Below are positions 1-8,839 of a stretch of 64,000 nucleotides of DNA, piece after piece. The position numbers and the translations under genes are program-made. Positions within the stretch are counted from its first letter, which is position 1, and each line of letters opens with the position of its first letter. The stretch covers positions 1 to 64,000 of the forward strand of contig ONKD01000021.1 of NCBI GenBank assembly GCA_900318345.1, written 5' to 3'. This DNA is from an uncultured Prevotellaceae bacterium. GTDB taxonomy: Bacteria > Bacteroidota > Bacteroidia > Bacteroidales > Muribaculaceae. Under the pieces are notes generated by a model, which saw only the letters and a list, made by a program, of their open reading frames with translations, was not told where the DNA came from and searched no databases.

Positions 1-1
1 C

Positions 2-391
2 GATGAGAACAGCCGCCTGATCACTGGCATCACCGACAAGTTCTACACCGTTGAGAACCTCGCTGCCGGCGGCACCTTCCTCTACAGGGTTAAGGCGCTT
101 TACATCGACGGCACCGAGAGCAACTGGAGTAACATCGAGGAAGTGACCTTGTTCCAGAACGGTCATGGCTTCGACCTGGGTGATGTGAACCACGATGGTT
201 CAGTGACCATCAAGGACGTAACCGCCCTGATTGACTACCTGCTGGGCAATGGTGAGGTTTGCATGATCTGCGCTGACGTTAATGGTGACAGCGTGGTAAC
301 CATCAAGGATGTGACCGACCTCATCGACATGCTACTTGGCAACACTGCCAATCGCAAGTTGGCCCGTCCTGAGCGACTGATTGCCTTGTAA
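2..391 (+). CDS. dockerin-tailed secreted protein, 3' end only
   Basis: The open frame enters from the left edge and ends in a stop at 389-391, leaving 129 residues. The first part is a fibronectin-III-like or beta-sandwich segment (ITGITDKFYTVENL, then FLYRVKALYIDGTES). It is followed by two dockerin-like repeats with Ca-loop pattern DVNHDG and DVNGDS, each ending in a helix of the ALIDYLL or DLIDMLL type. The tail is almost identical to the C-terminus of the C10 protease starting at 742, so this is probably the end of a tandem paralogue, perhaps also a protease, but its catalytic part lies outside the window. A short basic extension (NRKLARPERLIAL) follows the second repeat and is absent from the paralogue. 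Confidence 0.85.
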   Translation, partial: DENSRLITGITDKFYTVENLAAGGTFLYRVKALYIDGTESNWSNIEEVTLFQNGHGFDLGDVNHDGSVTIKDVTALIDYLLGNGEVCMICADVNGDSVVTIKDVTDLIDMLLGNTANRKLARPERLIAL

Positions 392-495
392 TTGAAATGT
401 TGACTAAAGTGCTCTTATTTGCCTAGAACAAATCGCGAGTAAAATTGCCTCTTTTAAATAGGCTAATAGAGATAGGCTTCTAAAATTCTGGAGAC

Positions 496-535
496 GGTTC
501 CCATGGTATAAATCCACGGGAACCTCTCCTTTTTT
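496..535 (+). terminator. rho-independent terminator
   Basis: An 11-bp stem with one mismatch (496-506 with 514-524) is followed by a T-rich run at 529-535. It ends the transcript of the dockerin-tailed gene at the left edge. Confidence 0.75.
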
Positions 536-656
536 GTCAAGGTGGAATAGATAGCTACTTGGCTGAGCAAATAGACCGATTGATGGGATGAGAGGGGATG
601 TTCGCTTATTAATTAATGCTGTTAAAAATATATTTGTGATAAATATTTGAATTTGT

Positions 657-688
657 TTGGATTTTTGTTGCTGATTGTAGTATATTTG
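657..688 (+). promoter_or_regulatory. Bacteroidetes-type promoter of the C10 protease gene
   Basis: TTG at 657-659 and TATATTTG at 681-688 are separated by 21 bases, close to the phylum consensus. The start codon at 742 lies about 50 bases downstream. The rest of the 392-741 gap holds only the upstream terminator and AT-rich sequence. Confidence 0.5.
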
Positions 689-741
689 CAGGTCATTAAA
701 AACTGAAACATCTTTTTTAATTAACTAGTTAACTAACGCTT

Positions 742-3700
742 ATGAAAAAATTATTTTTCTTTCTGACTGCCGCTATTGCGGCATTATCGTTAACGGCTGC
801 ACCTGTTGATCAGGCATCAGCTATGAGAAAGGCAAAAAGCTACTTGGCTAACGAGCTTTATGCCGGTAAAGTAATGGCTCCTGCAGCTCTTAATCCTGTC
901 CTGTTGAAGGCTGAGATTGGAAACCCTAAGCTGAATCAGCCCGTTTATTACATTTATAATACCTCCACGACCTTCCTGGTGATTGCTGGTGATGATCGTG
1001 CCGAGGAAATCCTGATGGTTGGTGACGAGCCCTTGAAGGACATCAACAACCTGGCTCCCGCGATGAAGGGCGTGCTCAGCCAGTACAAGGAGGAAATCAC
1101 GTTCCTCCAGGAACATCCCAATATTCAGGTTCAGAAGCCGTCTCAAGTGAACACTCCGAGCCTGCGTGCAGTGACCTATGGCCCGCTGTTGACCGCCAAA
1201 TGGGATCAGATGGCACCATATTGGAGCCAGTGTGTTTTCACTTATAACAATAGGTCCTATCAGTGCTTGACGGGTTGTCCCGCCACTTCGGCATCGATGG
1301 TGCTCTACTACTGGAAGTACCCGACCACTCAGGTGCCTGCAGTTGCTTCTTACACGGCCACTTTGGATATTTCATATTATAATAGTGTTAACTTCACCTA
1401 TCCTTCGGTTTCAGCCACCACATTTGACTGGGCCAACATGAAGGATTCTTACATCAGCTATAATTCAACTCAGTCCAACGCCGTTGCTACCCTGATGCGT
1501 TATGTCGGTCAGCTCGAGAAGATGATGTATGGTACTGAGGACGCAGGTGGTAGTGGTATCTATACCACCAACTCACAGATCATTGCTACCATGTTCAAGA
1601 CCTTGGGTTATGATTCCAACACTCGATTGGCCAACAAGTCCTCTTATTCCGAGTCCAGCTGGGGCGCCCTGATCCAGGGTGAGATGGCTGCCGGTCGTCC
1701 TGTTGTTTACTTGGGTGTTGATACCCAGGGTGGTGGTCATGCCTTCAATGTCGATGGTTATCGTGACAGCGACGGTAAGTATCACGTGAACTTTGGTTGG
1801 AGTGGTGATGGTAACAGCTGGTATGCGATGAACTCGTTCACCTACAGCGGTTACACCTTCAGCTCCAGCCAGCAGGCTATCGTGGGCATCCAGCCCCCCG
1901 GTGGCACCGTGACCATGCCACAATTAACCGTCAACCCCACCTCACTGTCCTTTACTGGCAATGCTGGTGAGACCTACACCAAGACCTTCACCGTTACTGG
2001 TGCCAACCTGCTTGGCGATGTAACTCTCGCGTCGACTAACACTGCGTTTACTGTTTCTCCCACGACATTGACTGCCGCTCAGGCTCAGGCTGGTGCAACT
2101 GTAACCGTTACCTATCAACCCACTAGTGCTGGTACAAAGTCGGGCAACATTACCGTCTCGAGCAGCGGTGCTACAAGCCAAACTGTTGCCGTGACCGGAA
2201 CCGCAACGGCAAATCCTACCCTGACTGTTGATCCCTCCACGCTGAGCTTCAGCACCCAGGCCGGTACTCCCGTGACCAAGACCTTCACCCTCACTGCCGC
2301 CAACTTGACTGCCAGCTATGTGCAGCTCGCAGTTAGTGGTACTGGTTTCAGCATCGACAAGACGACCGTGACCAAGACAGCCGCTACTGCAGGCGTAACA
2401 ATTACCGTGACCTATAATCCCTCCGCTGCCGGTAACCACACGGGCACTGTAACCTGCACCAGCAATGGTGCCCAGAATGCGGTTGTGAACTTGACTGGTA
2501 ATGCTACCGCCCCTGCCCGCGCCATTACGGCTAATCCCACTTCATTGACGTTCAACAACATCGTTGGCCAGAGCGCTACTAAGACCTTTACCGTGACCGG
2601 TACCAATTTGACAGGCCCGCTCACGCTCACGCTGAATAATGCTGGTGGCGTTTACAGCATCACTCCCACCACGCTGACTGCTGCTCAGGCTCAGGCTGGT
2701 GCAACTGTGAGTGTGACTTATGCACCCACAACATTTGGCACTAACAACGCTTCTGTTACCATCAGTGGCGGCGGCGCATCTGCCGTTACCGTTAACCTGA
2801 CTGGTACCGCAAGCTTGACCAAGTATGCTCCTGTAATGCAGCCCGCTGCCGAGGAATACATCAACCTGACTCAGTTCCGTGCTGACTGGACCGATGCTAC
2901 TCCCGCTGCTAATGTAGCCAGCTACACCCTTGAGGTGAACGCTAAGCCCGTTGAGCCCGAGGTTGTAGAATTGATCGGCTCGATCAACGGTACTTCTTAT
3001 ACCAACCAGAGCTATCAGGCTGTCACACTCTCAGCACCATGGTCTGGCAATAACGTCTATGGTGGCTATGGAGCTATCTACTTCCGCAATGCTACCCACC
3101 AGTCGGCGACCACCGATGGCTACATCAAGTTCACCATTCCCGCAGGTTACCAGAACAAGACCTTCACCTTGAAGCTTACCACGGCCAGTGGCCAGTATGG
3201 CAGCGGCAGGTTTGTGGTTGGTTCTACCCAGACAGCTGCTGTCGAGTATAGCATGAGTGCAAGCGAGGCTCACAGCTGGCTTGTAACTGGTAGCACCGGT
3301 GAAGTGATTACCATCACCTCGCCCGAGGATCAGTACTCACCCGATATCGCTTACATTGAGGTTTATGCTGGTGATGCTACCGCTACGCTTAATGCTACCG
3401 AGACCGGCAATGAGACTTATCGCCTGATCACTGGCATCACCGACAAGTTCTACACCGTTGAGAACCTCACCGCCGAGGGTACCTTCCTCTACAAGGTGAA
3501 AGCCCTCTACATCGATGGCACCGAGAGCGAGTGGAGCAACATCGAGGAAGTGACCTTGTTCCAGAACGGACATGGATTTGACCTGGGTGATGTGAACCAC
3601 GATGGCTCAGTCACCATCAAGGATGTGACCGCCCTGATTGACTACCTCTTGAGTGGTGGCGATATTTGCTCAATCTGCGCTGACGTTAATGCTGACGGCT

Positions 3701-3759
3701 TAGTGAGCATCAAGGATGTGACCGACCTCATCGACATGCTCCTTGGTTCTGGTGATTAA
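742..3759 (+). CDS. C10 family (streptopain-like) cysteine protease with Ig-like repeats and dockerin
   Basis: A 1005-residue secreted protease. Residues 1-20 form a signal peptide. A Spi-like propeptide region (about 25-140) precedes the papain-fold C10 domain. Cys179 in the motif TGCPATSASM is the likely nucleophile and His333 in GGHAFNVDGY the likely general base, followed by the typical FGWSG. From about residue 393 to 690 come three or four ASH/choice-of-anchor-D type beta-sandwich repeats (pattern NPTSLSF...TKTFTVTG), then a fibronectin-like segment (about 695-935). The last 60 residues are two dockerin-like repeats (DVNHDG and DVNADG loops). Family members cleave host or dietary proteins outside the cell. 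The C-terminal module presumably tethers the enzyme. The preceding gene has the same tail, so the two are tandem paralogues at least at their 3' ends. Confidence 0.9.
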   Translation: MKKLFFFLTAAIAALSLTAAPVDQASAMRKAKSYLANELYAGKVMAPAALNPVLLKAEIGNPKLNQPVYYIYNTSTTFLVIAGDDRAEEILMVGDEPLKDINNLAPAMKGVLSQYKEEITFLQEHPNIQVQKPSQVNTPSLRAVTYGPLLTAKWDQMAPYWSQCVFTYNNRSYQCLTGCPATSASMVLYYWKYPTTQVPAVASYTATLDISYYNSVNFTYPSVSATTFDWANMKDSYISYNSTQSNAVATLMRYVGQLEKMMYGTEDAGGSGIYTTNSQIIATMFKTLGYDSNTRLANKSSYSESSWGALIQGEMAAGRPVVYLGVDTQGGGHAFNVDGYRDSDGKYHVNFGWSGDGNSWYAMNSFTYSGYTFSSSQQAIVGIQPPGGTVTMPQLTVNPTSLSFTGNAGETYTKTFTVTGANLLGDVTLASTNTAFTVSPTTLTAAQAQAGATVTVTYQPTSAGTKSGNITVSSSGATSQTVAVTGTATANPTLTVDPSTLSFSTQAGTPVTKTFTLTAANLTASYVQLAVSGTGFSIDKTTVTKTAATAGVTITVTYNPSAAGNHTGTVTCTSNGAQNAVVNLTGNATAPARAITANPTSLTFNNIVGQSATKTFTVTGTNLTGPLTLTLNNAGGVYSITPTTLTAAQAQAGATVSVTYAPTTFGTNNASVTISGGGASAVTVNLTGTASLTKYAPVMQPAAEEYINLTQFRADWTDATPAANVASYTLEVNAKPVEPEVVELIGSINGTSYTNQSYQAVTLSAPWSGNNVYGGYGAIYFRNATHQSATTDGYIKFTIPAGYQNKTFTLKLTTASGQYGSGRFVVGSTQTAAVEYSMSASEAHSWLVTGSTGEVITITSPEDQYSPDIAYIEVYAGDATATLNATETGNETYRLITGITDKFYTVENLTAEGTFLYKVKALYIDGTESEWSNIEEVTLFQNGHGFDLGDVNHDGSVTIKDVTALIDYLLSGGDICSICADVNADGLVSIKDVTDLIDMLLGSGD

Positions 3760-3796
3760 TCGTTACTGAGAGAATCAACGATAAATCTTATCGCCT

Positions 3797-3836
3797 TTTG
3801 CGGGATGCTCCATCATTGGGCATCCCGCAAATTTTA
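3797..3836 (+). terminator. rho-independent terminator of the C10 protease gene
   Basis: A perfect 12-bp stem (3797-3808 with 3820-3831) is followed by a T-rich stretch, 37 bases after the stop codon. Confidence 0.8.
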
Positions 3837-4141
3837 TGTTCATATTAAGGTTAACCTGGCTTTATGGATATCTTGTGGTTTTGTTTCATTGATGTCTGGA
3901 GACAGCTCCGATAGGAGCGGCTAGGGCATGGTATTTTCCGGACACTAATGGTTTCGTTTACTTAACGTGAGAGACGATGAGAATTAGGTGTTGTCAATCA
4001 ACTCCTTCACTTAAGGGGGAGGAATTGGGAACTGCTTATGCCCTGATTGAAAAACAAAAAATCTACGAACTCACGTTATTTAAATTTGCTTGGCATGATG
4101 AGTTGTCTCTCCAATCAGCTAAATGATAGGTGTTTAGCTAT
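3837..4141. other. intergenic stretch without recognisable features
   Basis: About 300 bases between the C10 protease terminator and the candidate minus-strand small RNA. I see no coding pattern, repeat or RNA gene in it, only a short hairpin around 3910-3925. Confidence 0.5.
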
Positions 4142-4223
4142 AAAATGAAAAGACTCGCCATCCCGGCGAGTCTAGTTCAATCTCTTAAATCATTACCTTA
4201 TGAAAAAAATTATTACCCAAAAA
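4142..4223 (-). ncRNA. candidate small RNA with orphan promoter and terminator
   Basis: On the minus strand TACCTTTG (4237-4230) lies 18 bases after TTG (4258-4256), a good Bacteroidetes promoter. About 80 bases downstream a hairpin (4173-4165 with 4159-4151, nine pairs, GC rich) is followed by a T-rich tail (4150-4141), a plausible intrinsic terminator. No minus-strand reading frame lies between them, and the amylase gene upstream has its own terminator just before this promoter. A short independent transcript of about 75-80 nt is therefore inferred. It matches no RNA family I can name. Alternatively it is a decayed promoter and terminator pair. Confidence 0.35.
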
Positions 4224-4272
4224 GTGGTGCAAAGGTACGGCTAAATTTGATACGGCAATGATTCTGAGAGTT

Positions 4273-4310
4273 AAAAAACATTAAATGCAGAAATTTTTCT
4301 GCATTTAATG
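4273..4310 (-). terminator. rho-independent terminator of the amylase gene
   Basis: A perfect 14-bp AT-rich inverted repeat (4279-4292 with 4297-4310, loop of four) is followed on the minus strand by six T residues (4278-4273). A second 10-bp hairpin lies at 4324-4346, nearer the stop codon. Confidence 0.75.
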
Positions 4311-4353
4311 TTTAAATCACTATGTCTGCCATCGTTATGGCAGGCAAATGGGC

Positions 4354-7300
4354 TCATCTCAACAGGATGTCGATCAGTTCAGTTGCATCGCTGATGTTGA
4401 CCTCGCCATCGCCATTCAGGTCGCCTCGCCTGAGGGTTTCAGCATCAATGCCGTCGCTTAGCAGGATGTCGATGAGGGTAGTAACATCGCTGATGTTGAC
4501 CTCACCATCACAATTCAGATCGCCAAGCAGATAGCTATACTGGTCGGTGATGTCGGCAACCGTGTATTTATTGGTCGTCGAGGTGACCTCCAGGTAGATG
4601 TCATGGGTGATGCCTGTAATATCTACACTCTGATGGTCGCTATCGCCCTGGCTGAGTACGACATTAAACACGTAGTCCTCGCTGTTGACGTTAAAGGTGC
4701 GGTAGTAGAATTTCTGTCCCATGACAGTCTTTGTGGCGGTAACATTCACACCAGGCCAGCTGTCGCTAATTGCACCCGTGTTGTCCCAGGCGTAGATGTA
4801 GACGTTGCTCCAGTTGTTGGGCGAGACTTTCGGGTCTTTGACATAAACCGTGGCGGTATATGGAACGAAGCTGTGGAAGATGTACTCGCGCTGAACCACG
4901 TTGCGCACGCGGCCACCAACAAGCACGCCCGCGGTGAGGACGGTGTTGTCGGTGAATGTCAAGCTCACATGCCCAATGGCTTGTGGGCTTGATGATGTCG
5001 GTGTTGTACCGTTAGTGGTATAGACGATGACCGCATCGCTCTCGCTGGCAGTAATGTTGACCGTGACGCTGCCCTCATATTGTCCCGAGGCCTTATCAAT
5101 GTTGAGGGTGGGAGCCGAGCCAGTGTAATTGGTCACTGTGTGGTCATAGGTGCCGTTGATGTAGTAACCGTGGTTGATGAAGGTTAGGTCACTGGTCTGG
5201 GTGCCGTCGGTCACAAAGATAATGCCCGTTGGGGCGCTGGTGGCTGTTCCCTCATAGTCCCATTTCCAGATTTTGCGGGTGCCATCGCTGGTGGTGCCCA
5301 TCAGCGTCATGGCTTGACCGGGCCAAGAGCCACCGGTGTAGTTGGTGCTGCTGTTCCAAACCCACGTGGTCACGTTGCTCACGCTCATGTCAGTCTCGAG
5401 GAATGCATTCAGGCCATCTTCCTCACAACTGGGCTCATAAGGCTCCAGTGTCGAGGGTTGGCTGCTGCCGTTCCCCTCACCGTTGTTGCTCGACAACTCC
5501 TCCTCGGTGCCGTCATAGTTCAGAACGGTGCCAGCATTGGCGCTGCTGGTATAAAGGAATGGACCGTCATTGCCTATCTTTCCAGGGGCGGGTGTGAGAT
5601 TCGTCGACAGTACATACACGCGCATGTTGCCCTTGCCGCTGCAAGATGTGGTCGTGAGGGTGCCGTTGGTGACGGTTTTTACATCACCGGTAACGCAATC
5701 GGTATAGGTGCCGTTAAGCACACCGGTAAAGGTCGCAGGACCGTTGATGGTCACCAGCACATAGCTGTCGGTGGTGCCGTCGGTATAGCGGCGCTTGAAG
5801 GCATAGCCGCCACTTGAAGAGCAGCCTGTGGTGCTGTATTGCCCCTTGCGCAGTGCGGGCACGGCCTGGCGTATCTGGTTTAATCGTTGCAAGTGCTTCA
5901 CCAGTGGCTTGCTTAGGGTGGCAGCAACGTTGCCTGTGGCGCCTGTGGTGGTTCCAAAGTCGGTAGTGGTCAGATTACCCTTGATATAGCCGCCATAGTA
6001 TGCGCGTCCGCTATCCTTGAGCGACCCGTTGCCACCTGGATCGATGGTCTTGCCGGCCTTGAACTCGATCTCGCTACCATAGTACAAGCACGGGATGCCG
6101 CGGAAGGTGAACATGAATGACAGATTCTCGGCCCACTGGTTTGTGCCCTCGTTAAAGCGGATATTGTCGTTGGGGCCGGGGCTGTAGTCGTGGCTATCGA
6201 CATACACCACGTTGTAGGTGGCGTCGTTGTAGTACTTGTCGCCATTGATGGCGAGGTCCCACACACTACCGATGTTATGGAACGAATAGTGAACGGGGAA
6301 GTCAATGACATTCAGCCCCGAGGCGCGGCTCGCGTCAGGGGTATGATAGGTATTCCCGTTGAGGACCGCGTTGGTTGACGTGGGCATGGCGCTGCTGGTC
6401 TCATGACTGTTGTCGGCATACATCTGCTGGCAAGAACTGATGTTGTCAAGCGAACTCAGGCTGGTGCTCTCATAGATGGCAATATTATCCCAATAGCTGG
6501 CGTCATCGTTCCAGCTGTAGTTCTTGTTCTCGGCCCAGGTGTAGAAATAAGGCGACAGCACGGGTTGGTTGCGGTATGTCACGCTACCCTGATAGCGGGC
6601 ACACACCTCGGTGCACATGAAAAAGTCACCCTGGTTCAACCGCTTGTAGCGATACTGCTCGCCCAGTGCCTGGAAGGCGGGAATGTAGATCTTGTTGAAT
6701 GTCAAACGTGCGATGTGGCCGCCGGTGTCGATGCGGAATCCGTCAACACCCATCTTGATGAATGTGCCGTAGCAGTTGATGAGATACTCGGCAACAGCGG
6801 AATTCTCGGTGTTCAGGTCAACGCAGTCACCGGCGATTTGTGCCCACCAGCGCGTGTTGTCATCCCAGTTAAATTGCCCGAAATGGTGCCAGTAGTTGTG
6901 CGTGTCGTGGTTCTGGTTGTCGGTATTCTTCATCATTTTCAGCCTCGCGTCATACTGCTGGCCCGAGGGCAGGCTGCTGTAGTTGGTCGGCAATTTGCCG
7001 CCCACCGAGTCGGTGGTGTAGGGGAGCATGCACTCGTTGATCTTGTACTGGTTGGCGTTGCGGTCACGCGTGAACAGTTTGCACAGGTGCTCCTCGCCAA
7101 AGTTGCCCGTGTGGTTGAGCACAACGTCAAGCAGCACCTTCATCCCGCGAGCGTGGGCTTCGTCAATGAGGGTTTGAAACGTCGTGTCGCCGCTCTCGTA
7201 GCGATGGTCGACGCGGCTGAAGTTGCTCGCGTGGTAGCCGTGGTAATCCAGTCCTGAAGCGTTCTCAACGATGGGCGTTACCCACACCGCCGTGAATCCC

Positions 7301-7563
7301 AGCGCCTTGATGTAGTCCAGCTTGTCGATCAAGCCCTTGAAATCACCGCGCCAGCACGGGTCGCCGCTGTTGGCGGCGCCAGCGTCCCAGCACTGAGCGT
7401 TGTTGCTCGGGTCACCGTCATAAAAGCGCGTAGTGATCACAAAATAGATGCTCTCATCACGAAAGTCGTTACGCGGCCCAATGAATGCCGCCCATGCCTG
7501 CTGCGCCGTTAACACGGCTAGCAATAGCATGCTTAACTTGAAAAAGGTCCTTCGGTTCTTCAT
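4354..7563 (-). CDS. GH13 alpha-amylase with C-terminal carbohydrate-binding region and dockerin
   Basis: A 1069-residue exported alpha-amylase that should hydrolyse alpha-1,4 glucans. The ATG at 7563 is preferred over an upstream TTG because it begins a normal signal peptide (MKNRRTFFKLSMLLLAVL). The GH13 (beta/alpha)8 domain covers about residues 30-520. Visible are region I DVVLNHTG, region II GVDGFRID with nucleophile Asp279, region III CTEV with acid/base Glu319, and region IV VDSHD with Asp459. Later residues contain a starch-binding type beta-sandwich (WNSSTNYTGGSWPGQAM), a chitobiase-C-terminal-like repeat (YTTNGTTPTSSSPQ) and another carbohydrate-module-like segment. The C-terminus has two dockerin-like repeats (DLNCDGEVNISD, DLNGDGEVNISD). 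It stands alone, with no SusC/SusD pair next to it, so it is probably not part of a classical Sus locus. Confidence 0.92.
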   Translation of the reverse strand: MKNRRTFFKLSMLLLAVLTAQQAWAAFIGPRNDFRDESIYFVITTRFYDGDPSNNAQCWDAGAANSGDPCWRGDFKGLIDKLDYIKALGFTAVWVTPIVENASGLDYHGYHASNFSRVDHRYESGDTTFQTLIDEAHARGMKVLLDVVLNHTGNFGEEHLCKLFTRDRNANQYKINECMLPYTTDSVGGKLPTNYSSLPSGQQYDARLKMMKNTDNQNHDTHNYWHHFGQFNWDDNTRWWAQIAGDCVDLNTENSAVAEYLINCYGTFIKMGVDGFRIDTGGHIARLTFNKIYIPAFQALGEQYRYKRLNQGDFFMCTEVCARYQGSVTYRNQPVLSPYFYTWAENKNYSWNDDASYWDNIAIYESTSLSSLDNISSCQQMYADNSHETSSAMPTSTNAVLNGNTYHTPDASRASGLNVIDFPVHYSFHNIGSVWDLAINGDKYYNDATYNVVYVDSHDYSPGPNDNIRFNEGTNQWAENLSFMFTFRGIPCLYYGSEIEFKAGKTIDPGGNGSLKDSGRAYYGGYIKGNLTTTDFGTTTGATGNVAATLSKPLVKHLQRLNQIRQAVPALRKGQYSTTGCSSSGGYAFKRRYTDGTTDSYVLVTINGPATFTGVLNGTYTDCVTGDVKTVTNGTLTTTSCSGKGNMRVYVLSTNLTPAPGKIGNDGPFLYTSSANAGTVLNYDGTEEELSSNNGEGNGSSQPSTLEPYEPSCEEDGLNAFLETDMSVSNVTTWVWNSSTNYTGGSWPGQAMTLMGTTSDGTRKIWKWDYEGTATSAPTGIIFVTDGTQTSDLTFINHGYYINGTYDHTVTNYTGSAPTLNIDKASGQYEGSVTVNITASESDAVIVYTTNGTTPTSSSPQAIGHVSLTFTDNTVLTAGVLVGGRVRNVVQREYIFHSFVPYTATVYVKDPKVSPNNWSNVYIYAWDNTGAISDSWPGVNVTATKTVMGQKFYYRTFNVNSEDYVFNVVLSQGDSDHQSVDITGITHDIYLEVTSTTNKYTVADITDQYSYLLGDLNCDGEVNISDVTTLIDILLSDGIDAETLRRGDLNGDGEVNISDATELIDILLR

Positions 7564-7803
7564 ATTGCACAAACTATTATAATTATTAAAAAAAAACGTG
7601 TGTAAATTTACTCTTTAAAATATTCCTATAAAAACTTTACCCCCTGATATATGGATATTTTTCCATGCAATCGTTTGCATATAAAAGGTAACTATGTTTA
7701 TTTCATACTAATTATTGTTAAAAAAGAGTAGGTTTTATTGTAGTATTATATTGTGACGCAATTATTCTGTATTTTTGTTGCAAAATGAAATCCTAAATTG
7801 ATA

Positions 7804-8742
7804 ATGAACAAGAGAATATATTGGATCGACTGGCTCAAAGTGTTTACAATGATACTGGTCGTCTATGCCCACGCTTGTAGCAATATGGTTGTTACAATGA
7901 TCTATTCTTTTCACATGCCTCTATTCTTTCTTATCTCAGGGTTCCTGCACAAGCCCAGAGCCTTTAAAGATGAGCTAAAGGTCACGATCAAGTCACTATT
8001 CATTCCATACTTTATTCTCACGTTCTTCTTTCTGGCTATTCATCTCGATGTGAATTATAAAGATTATCTGTTCACATCGTTATGCAAATTAGAGCAAACG
8101 CCTTTTTACATCAGGCCGATGTGGTTCGTTTTTTCTCTTGCGATAATGAGAATTGTTGTAAGCCTATTAAGAACATTAAATAATTGTATTGTCTTGTCAC
8201 TGTTTTGCATCCTGGCATTTTCAGTGGGATATAAATTGAAAGTCATTCCTTATGATATAGATCTTTTCCAATTGAATACAACACTGTTGTCATTCCCGTT
8301 TTTCATTTTAGGAAAGTATATTGCCCAAAAAGATGTTCTGTCTAAGTTCAACAAGTTACCTTTATGGCCCATTTGGATTATTTGTCTACCAGTCCTGTGC
8401 TTGGCTTTGAAAAACGGGCCAGTGAACATTTTCCGCTGCCAGTGTGGTCGTTTCTTATTGTTGTTCTATTTCAATGCTGTTTTTCTCTCTCTTGCGACTT
8501 TTATTACATTTGCAAGAATAAAGGCCATCAATCAATACAACTACTACATCGAGATGACCTCAAAGAGTATGATCATTCTTTTAGCTTATCAATTCACGGC
8601 TATTTCTCTCTTAAAGATAGTGATAGATAGCAACACGATTATTGGCTCGATAGTGGTTACGGCATTAGTCATGATCATAGGGTTCTTTATATCTCAATTT
8701 TGTTGGAAAAGGTTGCCCATCTTATTTGGGAAAAAACGATAA
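7804..8742 (+). CDS. acyltransferase 3 family membrane protein
   Basis: About 312 residues from the ATG at 7804; the frame also opens at a TTG at 7798. The N-terminus (YWIDWLKVFTMILVVYAHA, then FHMPLFFLISGFLH) is the hallmark of the acyltransferase 3 family: an early Asp-Trp, a His at the end of the first membrane helix and a second helix with FHMP. Around nine or ten hydrophobic segments follow. Such proteins O-acylate cell-surface sugars or transfer succinyl groups; the substrate cannot be told. Base composition is visibly more AT rich than the flanking genes, which may indicate recent acquisition. A possible promoter (TATTTTTG at 7770) lies upstream. It converges with the M16 peptidase gene. 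Confidence 0.8.
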   Translation: MNKRIYWIDWLKVFTMILVVYAHACSNMVVTMIYSFHMPLFFLISGFLHKPRAFKDELKVTIKSLFIPYFILTFFFLAIHLDVNYKDYLFTSLCKLEQTPFYIRPMWFVFSLAIMRIVVSLLRTLNNCIVLSLFCILAFSVGYKLKVIPYDIDLFQLNTTLLSFPFFILGKYIAQKDVLSKFNKLPLWPIWIICLPVLCLALKNGPVNIFRCQCGRFLLLFYFNAVFLSLATFITFARIKAINQYNYYIEMTSKSMIILLAYQFTAISLLKIVIDSNTIIGSIVVTALVMIIGFFISQFCWKRLPILFGKKR

Positions 8743-8772
8743 GCTATTGTTCTGTAGTATGTTAAAAACAGT

Positions 8773-8800
8773 AGAGGCGCAAGATTTCTCTTGCGCCTCT
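8773..8800. terminator. bidirectional terminator between convergent genes
   Basis: A perfect 12-bp inverted repeat (8773-8784 with 8789-8800, loop TTTC) sits in the 97-base gap between the acyltransferase and M16 stop codons and can serve both strands. Confidence 0.75.
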
Positions 8801-8839
8801 GCTATCATGATTGTGTCAGTTAAAACCTGATTGTTTAGC

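Noticed and set aside
4200-4245. A 14-codon plus-strand frame beginning ATGAAAAAAATT
   Set aside because: It overlaps the minus-strand promoter of the candidate small RNA, has no promoter of its own and no conserved context; treated as chance.
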